A DNA stretch of 17,681 bases, taken from positions 3,909 to 21,589 of the forward strand of contig DHPL01000022.1 of the NCBI GenBank assembly GCA_002407905.1, written 5' to 3'. The notes beneath the pieces are model-generated. The model had not been told where the DNA came from. It saw nothing but the letters and a program-made list of their open reading frames with translations, and made no database searches. Positions within the stretch are counted from its first letter, which is position 1, and each line of letters opens with the position of its first letter. The position numbers and the translations under genes were made by a program. The stretch is from Anaerolineaceae bacterium UBA5365. GTDB lineage: Bacteria; Chloroflexota; Anaerolineae; Anaerolineales; Anaerolineaceae. This document shows, one piece after another, positions 13,951 to 17,681 of this stretch.

Positions 13951-15339
13951 TTACACTGTTTCCAATAAGCGTCTCGCGGCGCTATTGTGCTTTTCAACCT
14001 GTTTGGGCAGGTCCAAACCTCTCACCTGGCCCTGCTTCACCACGGTCCCACCACCCACGATGGTGTAGTCGGCCTGCACCGGTGAGCAGAAGACCACAGC
14101 GGCCACCGGGTCCACCAGGGCGCCGGCATAGTCCAGGCGGTTGAGGTTAATGGCGAAGAAGTCGGCGCATTTGCCAACTTCCAGGCTGCCGATATCCTTG
14201 CGGCCCAAAACGGAGGCCCCGCCGCGGGTGGCGATGGAAAGTGCCTGGCGGGCGGTCATCAATGGCGGCGCATCTGGCGCTGAGCGGCTGGCACCCTTGA
14301 TCCCGCTTCCCAGGCGGGCAGAGAGCATCGCCTGGCGTACCTCGGCGAGCAGGTGGCTGCCATCGTTGCTGGCGCTGCCGTCTACGCCCAGGCCAAGTTT
14401 TACACCCAGGCTCAGCATCTTCATGGTGGGGGCCAGGCCGCTGGCCAGCCGCATGTTGGAGCTGGGGCAGTGCGCCACGCCGCAGCCGTGCTGGGCATAG
14501 AGCTGCATCTCCGCTTCATTCACGTGCACGCTGTGGGCAAACCAAACATCCTCGCCGATCCAGTCCACGCTTTGCATGTAAGCTACCGGCTTGTGGCCAA
14601 ATTTTTCAAGGCAGAAGTCTTCCTCGTCCTCAGTTTCGGCCAGATGGGTGTGCAATTGTACGCCGTAATGCCGGGCCATCGCCGCGCTTTCGCGCATCAG
14701 GTCGCCGGTTACGCTGAACGGTGAGCAGGGCGCCAGAACAATCTGCAGCCTGGAGCCGGCCTTGGCGTCATGGTAAGTCTCGATCAGGCGCTGGCTGTCT
14801 CGCAGGATCTCCGCTTCGCTATCCACCACGCTATCGGGCGGCAGGCCCCCCTGGCTTTGGCCCAGGCTCATGCTGCCGCGGCTGGCGTGCAGCCGGACCC
14901 CGATGGGCCTGGCAGCTTCGATCTCATCATCCAGCTTTGAACCGTTCGGAAAGAGATAGAGGTGGTCACTGGCGGTGGTACAGCCGGAAAGGGCCAGTTC
15001 GGCCAGCGCTGTCTGAGTGCTCGTGTAAATATCCTGCGGGCGCATGCGGGCCCAGATCGGGTAGAGCGTTGTCAGCCAGTTGAACAAATTGGCATTCTGC
15101 GCGCCGGGGTTATTGCGGGTGAGCGTTTGGTAGAAATGATGGTGCGTATTCACAAGCCCCGGGAGAACGATGTGATCGCGCAGGTCCAGCACTTCGTCTG
15201 CTTCCTGGGGTAATTCATTTTGGGGGCCGATGGCTTCAATAAAGCCATCTCTGCAAAAAATCGCCGCGTCTTTGAGTTCGCGGTCCTCCCCGTCCATGGT
15301 CACGATGAGGTGAGCATTTTTGACCAGCAGGGTTGCCAT
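13951..15339 (-). CDS. 8-oxoguanine deaminase-like amidohydrolase (ATZ/TRZ family)
   Basis: A zinc amidohydrolase that removes an exocyclic amino group from a purine-like or triazine-like ring. The 462-residue protein carries the segment NTHHHFYQTLTRNNPGAQNA (64-83) and then LFNWLTTLYPIWARM, which I associate with the 8-oxoguanine deaminase (Pseudomonas Pa0142) and hydroxyatrazine aminohydrolase (AtzB) group. Metal-site residues are visible: His66 and His68, His232 in HTHLAET, His269 in WFAHSVHVNEAE and Asp320 in GLGVDGSASND. The ATG at 15339 has AGGAG six bases upstream, located inside the end of folD, with a 3-base gap. SsnA occupies a similar place in the E. coli selenium-linked purine cluster. 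Likely reaction: 8-oxoguanine to urate or guanine to xanthine type deamination; exact substrate uncertain. Confidence 0.88.
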   Translation of the reverse strand: MATLLVKNAHLIVTMDGEDRELKDAAIFCRDGFIEAIGPQNELPQEADEVLDLRDHIVLPGLVNTHHHFYQTLTRNNPGAQNANLFNWLTTLYPIWARMRPQDIYTSTQTALAELALSGCTTASDHLYLFPNGSKLDDEIEAARPIGVRLHASRGSMSLGQSQGGLPPDSVVDSEAEILRDSQRLIETYHDAKAGSRLQIVLAPCSPFSVTGDLMRESAAMARHYGVQLHTHLAETEDEEDFCLEKFGHKPVAYMQSVDWIGEDVWFAHSVHVNEAEMQLYAQHGCGVAHCPSSNMRLASGLAPTMKMLSLGVKLGLGVDGSASNDGSHLLAEVRQAMLSARLGSGIKGASRSAPDAPPLMTARQALSIATRGGASVLGRKDIGSLEVGKCADFFAINLNRLDYAGALVDPVAAVVFCSPVQADYTIVGGGTVVKQGQVRGLDLPKQVEKHNSAARRLLETV

Positions 15340-15342
15340 GGG

Positions 15343-16230
15343 CTACTCCTTTTTTTCGTCGGCCAATTCCGCGGCCCTGAGGGTGTTGTTCATCAGCAGC
15401 GCGATGGTCATTGGCCCTACGCCTCCGGGTACCGGCGTGATCGCGCCGGCGAATTCCAGGGCTTCATCGTAGGCAACATCGCCTACCAGACGGCTGCCGC
15501 TTTTGCGGCTGGCATCCGGGATGCGGTTGATTCCTACGTCAATCACGGTGGCGCCGGGTTTGATCCAATCGCCTTTGACAAACTCAGGCTGGCCGATCGC
15601 GGCCACCAGGATATCGGCGTTGCGCACCAGGTCCGGCAGGTTGCGGGTGCGGCTGTGGCAGATGGTTACGGTCGCGTTGGCCTTGACCAACAGCAGGGCT
15701 ACCGGCATGCCAACGATGTTACTGCGGCCCAGCACAACCGCGTTTGCCCCGGAAATCGGCGTGCCGCTCTCCTCGAGCAGGCGCATGATGCCGGCGGGGG
15801 TGCAGGGCACAAACAATGGTTCACGCCCTTTCTGGGCCAGGCGCCCCAAGTTGAGGGGGCTGAACCCGTCCACGTCCTTCTCCAGGTCAATGGCGCCAAG
15901 CACTTTTTCTTCGTCCAGGCCTTTGGGCAGGGGCATTTGCACCAGGATGCCGCTCACTTCGGGGTCGGCATTCAGCGTTTTGACCAGGGCTTCTACTTCT
16001 TCCTGGCTGGCGCTGGCCGGTAAAACGTATTTGAAGGACTTGATCCCCGCTTCAGCGGAGGCCTTGTGTTTGCTGGCTACGTAAACTTGCGAAGCTGGGT
16101 CGTCGCCCACTAAAACAGTTGCCAAACCGGGAACTTGCTTGCCGGCGGCAACCCGCGCGGCCACTTTTTCCTTGACATCCTCCCGGATTTTCTCGGCAAT
16201 GCTTTTTCCGTCAATAATGCTTGCTGTCAT
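15343..16230 (-). CDS. folD: Bifunctional methylenetetrahydrofolate dehydrogenase / methenyltetrahydrofolate cyclohydrolase
   Basis: FolD interconverts methylene-, methenyl- and formyl-tetrahydrofolate using NADP, supplying one-carbon units or, in acetogenic and purine-fermenting anaerobes, running toward formate. The 295-residue product has [17 protein letters not shown] with the Tyr50-x3-Lys54 catalytic pair, VQMPLPKGL at 97-105 (QLPLP-type motif), [11 protein letters not shown], and the nucleotide motif [11 protein letters not shown] at 166-176. The end [18 protein letters not shown] is the family C-terminal signature. The ATG at 16230 follows GGAGG by seven bases; upstream frame is non-coding and crosses the promoter. 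It is the first gene of the long leftward operon. Folate chemistry fits with glycine or formimino units released in purine breakdown, though folD is also a housekeeping gene. Confidence 0.96.
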   Translation of the reverse strand: MTASIIDGKSIAEKIREDVKEKVAARVAAGKQVPGLATVLVGDDPASQVYVASKHKASAEAGIKSFKYVLPASASQEEVEALVKTLNADPEVSGILVQMPLPKGLDEEKVLGAIDLEKDVDGFSPLNLGRLAQKGREPLFVPCTPAGIMRLLEESGTPISGANAVVLGRSNIVGMPVALLLVKANATVTICHSRTRNLPDLVRNADILVAAIGQPEFVKGDWIKPGATVIDVGINRIPDASRKSGSRLVGDVAYDEALEFAGAITPVPGGVGPMTIALLMNNTLRAAELADEKKE

Positions 16231-16248
16231 AGGCCAACCTCCTGCCTG

Positions 16249-16254
16249 ATTATA
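16249..16254 (-). promoter_or_regulatory. Promoter -10 box for the folD operon
   Basis: Minus-strand CTTACGGTATAATCAGGCAGG contains a perfect TATAAT at 16254-16249. A start near 16242 would give a leader of only about a dozen bases that consists almost entirely of the ribosome site GGAGG and its spacer. No strong -35 is evident. The box is back to back with the uridine kinase promoter. Confidence 0.65.
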
Positions 16255-16288
16255 CCGTAAGGCCCCTCTGGAACACGCTTTGCGCAGG

Positions 16289-16294
16289 TATAAT
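16289..16294 (+). promoter_or_regulatory. Promoter -10 box giving a leaderless start for uridine kinase
   Basis: The plus strand reads GCAGGTATAATCCAGGCATG from 16284 to 16303. TATAAT is perfect and lies exactly 6 bases before the ATG at 16301, so the transcript should begin at the A of the ATG. There is no ribosome site in the intervening bases. The same arrangement occurs at 7187 and, more weakly, at 17650. Confidence 0.65.
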
Positions 16295-16300
16295 CCAGGC

Positions 16301-16945
16301 ATGGCTCCAAGCGAACTTCCCCTCGTGATCGGCATCGCCGGCCCCTCCGGCAGCGGCAAAACCACCCTCGCGCAGGGGATCCTCACCCAGGTTGGCGCGG
16401 AGCGGATCGCCTTCCTGCCGCACGATGCGTACTACCGCAACCAGGACCAGATGCCCTACGAGGAGCGTCTGCTGGTCAATTACGACCATCCGGATTCCCT
16501 GGAGACCGAACTTCTTATCGCGCATATCCTCGCGCTGAAGGCCGGCCAGCCGGTTGCATTACCGGTCTATGATTTCAAGGCCTACACGCGCTCGGTTGAA
16601 TCCCGCCGGGTGGAGCCGCGCACGATCATCCTGGTGGAAGGCATCCTGATCTTTACGGACCCCCAGCTGCGCAAGCTGTTTGACGCGCGCATCTTTGTGG
16701 ATGCAGACCCGGATATCTGCTTTATCCGCCGCCTGCAGCGGGATATTCACGAGCGCGGCCGCAGTGTGGAGAGCGTGATCCAGCAATACCTCGGCACGGT
16801 GCGCCCCAGCTACCTGGAATTTGTAGAACCCTCCAAACGCTTTGCGGATGTGATCGTACCGGAGGGCGGCATGAACGAAGTTGCCCTCTCGCTTGTGATC
16901 GCCCGCCTGCGGGCACTCCTCAATCAGGAAAGACCGGATGCCTGA
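16301..16945 (+). CDS. udk: Uridine kinase (uridine/cytidine phosphorylation)
   Basis: Phosphorylates uridine or cytidine to UMP or CMP for pyrimidine salvage. The 214-residue protein has the P-loop GPSGSGKTT at 14-22, the substrate-binding [12 protein letters not shown] and [22 protein letters not shown], the Walker B-like ILVEGILIF, and the lid [13 protein letters not shown], then [20 protein letters not shown], all typical of Udk. I chose the ATG at 16301 rather than an in-frame TTG at 16280 because the extra residues fall in the promoter and the ATG aligns with normal Udk N-termini. It is transcribed divergently from folD across a 70-base region and overlaps the next gene by 8 bases. Pairing with the pyrimidine-type hydantoinase on the other strand may indicate shared pyrimidine economy, but that is speculative. 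Confidence 0.95.
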   Translation: MAPSELPLVIGIAGPSGSGKTTLAQGILTQVGAERIAFLPHDAYYRNQDQMPYEERLLVNYDHPDSLETELLIAHILALKAGQPVALPVYDFKAYTRSVESRRVEPRTIILVEGILIFTDPQLRKLFDARIFVDADPDICFIRRLQRDIHERGRSVESVIQQYLGTVRPSYLEFVEPSKRFADVIVPEGGMNEVALSLVIARLRALLNQERPDA

Positions 16946-17567
16946 AACCGATCCAACTGAGGACGGCTCAGGCCAGCCCGTCCCTCCGCCCTTGTCTGCC
17001 GCCTCAGGCCCGCAGCCCAATGCCCAGACCCCGCAAATGTCCCGCGCGCAGGTGATTGGCCGGGCGGCGCTTTTAGTCTTTGTTGTGCTGCTCACAGTGG
17101 TGCTGCTGGTCAACCGCGAGCGCATTGCCCAGTTTGAACACCTGGGTTACCCGGGCATCTTCCTGATCTCCATTTTGGCCAATGCAACCGTGCTCATCCC
17201 CATGCCGGGGGTACTCTTCACCTCGGCGATGGGGGCGGTTTTCAACCCCTTTTATGTAGCCCTTGCTTCAAGCGCCGGCGCCGCCCTGGGCGAGCTAAGC
17301 GGCTACCTCGCGGGGGTTGGCGGCCAGGTCTGGCTGGACCGCAGCGTGAATTATCAGAAGATGCGGCATTGGATCATGCGTTATCCCGGTTGGACGATCA
17401 TCATTTTGTCATTCATTCCTAACCCGCTCTTCGACATGGCCGGCTTCATCGCCGGTTCCATGCGCATGCCGATGGGCAATTTTTTATTCTTTACTTTCAT
17501 TGGCAAGATGCTTAAGATGCTCATCTTCGCCTACCTGGGCACCGGTATCATCGGCCTTTTCCGCTAA
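16938..17567 (+). CDS. VTT/DedA-type (SNARE-associated fold) membrane protein
   Basis: A 209-residue integral membrane protein of the VTT domain group, related to DedA and YngC proteins, which are implicated in lipid flipping and membrane homeostasis. An N-terminal polar, Pro-rich stretch of about 35 residues precedes the first helix (AALLVFVVLLTVVLLV). The VTT core follows: YPGIFLISILANATVLIPMP, SSAGAALGELSGYLAGVGG, and FIPNPLFDMAGFIAGSMRMP near the C-terminal third. The last is a strong family feature. A final helix is near the end. The ATG at 16938 has AGGAA about eight bases upstream and lies within the end of udk, so the two are co-translated. The Pro/Ser-rich N-terminal extension is longer than in many relatives. 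Substrate unknown. Confidence 0.9.
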   Translation: MPETDPTEDGSGQPVPPPLSAASGPQPNAQTPQMSRAQVIGRAALLVFVVLLTVVLLVNRERIAQFEHLGYPGIFLISILANATVLIPMPGVLFTSAMGAVFNPFYVALASSAGAALGELSGYLAGVGGQVWLDRSVNYQKMRHWIMRYPGWTIIILSFIPNPLFDMAGFIAGSMRMPMGNFLFFTFIGKMLKMLIFAYLGTGIIGLFR

Positions 17568-17637
17568 ACTATTCTTCCGTAACAAAAAGCCTTTGCCCCG
17601 TACAAGTCCATGTTGGCGCATATGACCCTCATTTGGG

Positions 17638-17643
17638 TATCAT
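17638..17643 (+). promoter_or_regulatory. Probable -10 box with leaderless start at the right edge
   Basis: GGGTATCATGCGGGCATGG carries TATCAT six bases before the ATG at 17650, the same spacing as at the other two leaderless candidates. TTGGCG at 17613-17618 is a possible -35 with a 19-base spacer. An imperfect palindrome (ATGACCC, TCATTT, GGGTATCAT; 17622-17643) overlaps the -10 and could be an operator. The 82-base gap before it contains no convincing terminator for the preceding gene. Confidence 0.4.
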
Positions 17644-17649
17644 GCGGGC

Positions 17650-17681
17650 ATGGATAACACCCATTTATTGCTCGGTATCAA
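17650..17681 (+). CDS. Start of an unidentified gene cut by the right edge
   Basis: Only ten codons are visible (MDNTHLLLGI) before the window ends, too few for any assignment. The start is supported by the upstream promoter-like box with the 6-base -10 to ATG spacing that recurs in this window, and by its orientation, the same as udk and the VTT protein. There is no ribosome site. It could be a spurious ATG. Confidence 0.4.
   Translation, partial: MDNTHLLLGI

Noticed and set aside
413..16230. Selenocysteine (in-frame UGA) readthrough in the genes near selB
   Set aside because: All the minus-strand frames are intact to their family-typical ends, and no gene appears split at a TGA.
17568..17649. 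Terminator after the VTT protein
   Set aside because: No stem followed by a T-run is visible in these 82 bases.

Overview
The window is a dense, gene-rich stretch of moderately GC-rich bacterial DNA. It holds 17 protein-coding genes: 15 lie wholly inside it and one is cut at each edge. No rRNA, tRNA, CRISPR array or insertion sequence was seen, and no gene-free gap exceeds about 85 bases. The overall look (heavily overlapping operons, a SelB factor, an 8-oxoguanine-deaminase-type amidohydrolase, Chloroflexota-like hypothetical proteins) suggests an anaerobic member of the Chloroflexota, perhaps class Anaerolineae. That assignment is an impression from protein flavour, not a search result.

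Fourteen genes run leftward on the minus strand from about 16230 to the left edge. The first block (16230 down to 7211) is one tightly packed set: folD, an 8-oxoguanine deaminase-like amidohydrolase, carbamate kinase, a threonine synthase-like enzyme, a family 2 glycosyltransferase, a divergent fold-type II PLP enzyme, a 190-residue protein of unknown function, and a dihydropyrimidinase/hydantoinase. Gaps are 51 bases or less and four junctions overlap or nearly touch. The enzyme mix (purine deamination, cyclic ureide opening, carbamoyl phosphate to ATP, one-carbon folate handling, amino-acid PLP chemistry) points to fermentative breakdown of purines, pyrimidines or hydantoins. It partly resembles the ygeW-to-xdhD region of E. 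coli.

The second block (7187 down to 3563) has three multi-pass membrane proteins joined by ATGA overlaps. Two are built like the antiporter subunits of complex I or Mrp, but most residues expected to carry protons have been replaced. The third block (3507 down to 413) is a 398-residue coiled-coil protein translationally coupled to selB, followed by serA, which runs off the left edge.

On the plus strand at the right are uridine kinase and a VTT/DedA-type membrane protein, overlapping by 8 bases. A further gene starts at 17650 and runs off the edge.

The most distinctive non-coding signal is a repeated promoter box of the form GGTATAATC. It sits ahead of folD, uridine kinase, the membrane module, the coiled-coil gene and, in weaker form, the right-edge gene. 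In three of these the -10 hexamer lies exactly 6 bases before the ATG, which predicts leaderless mRNAs.
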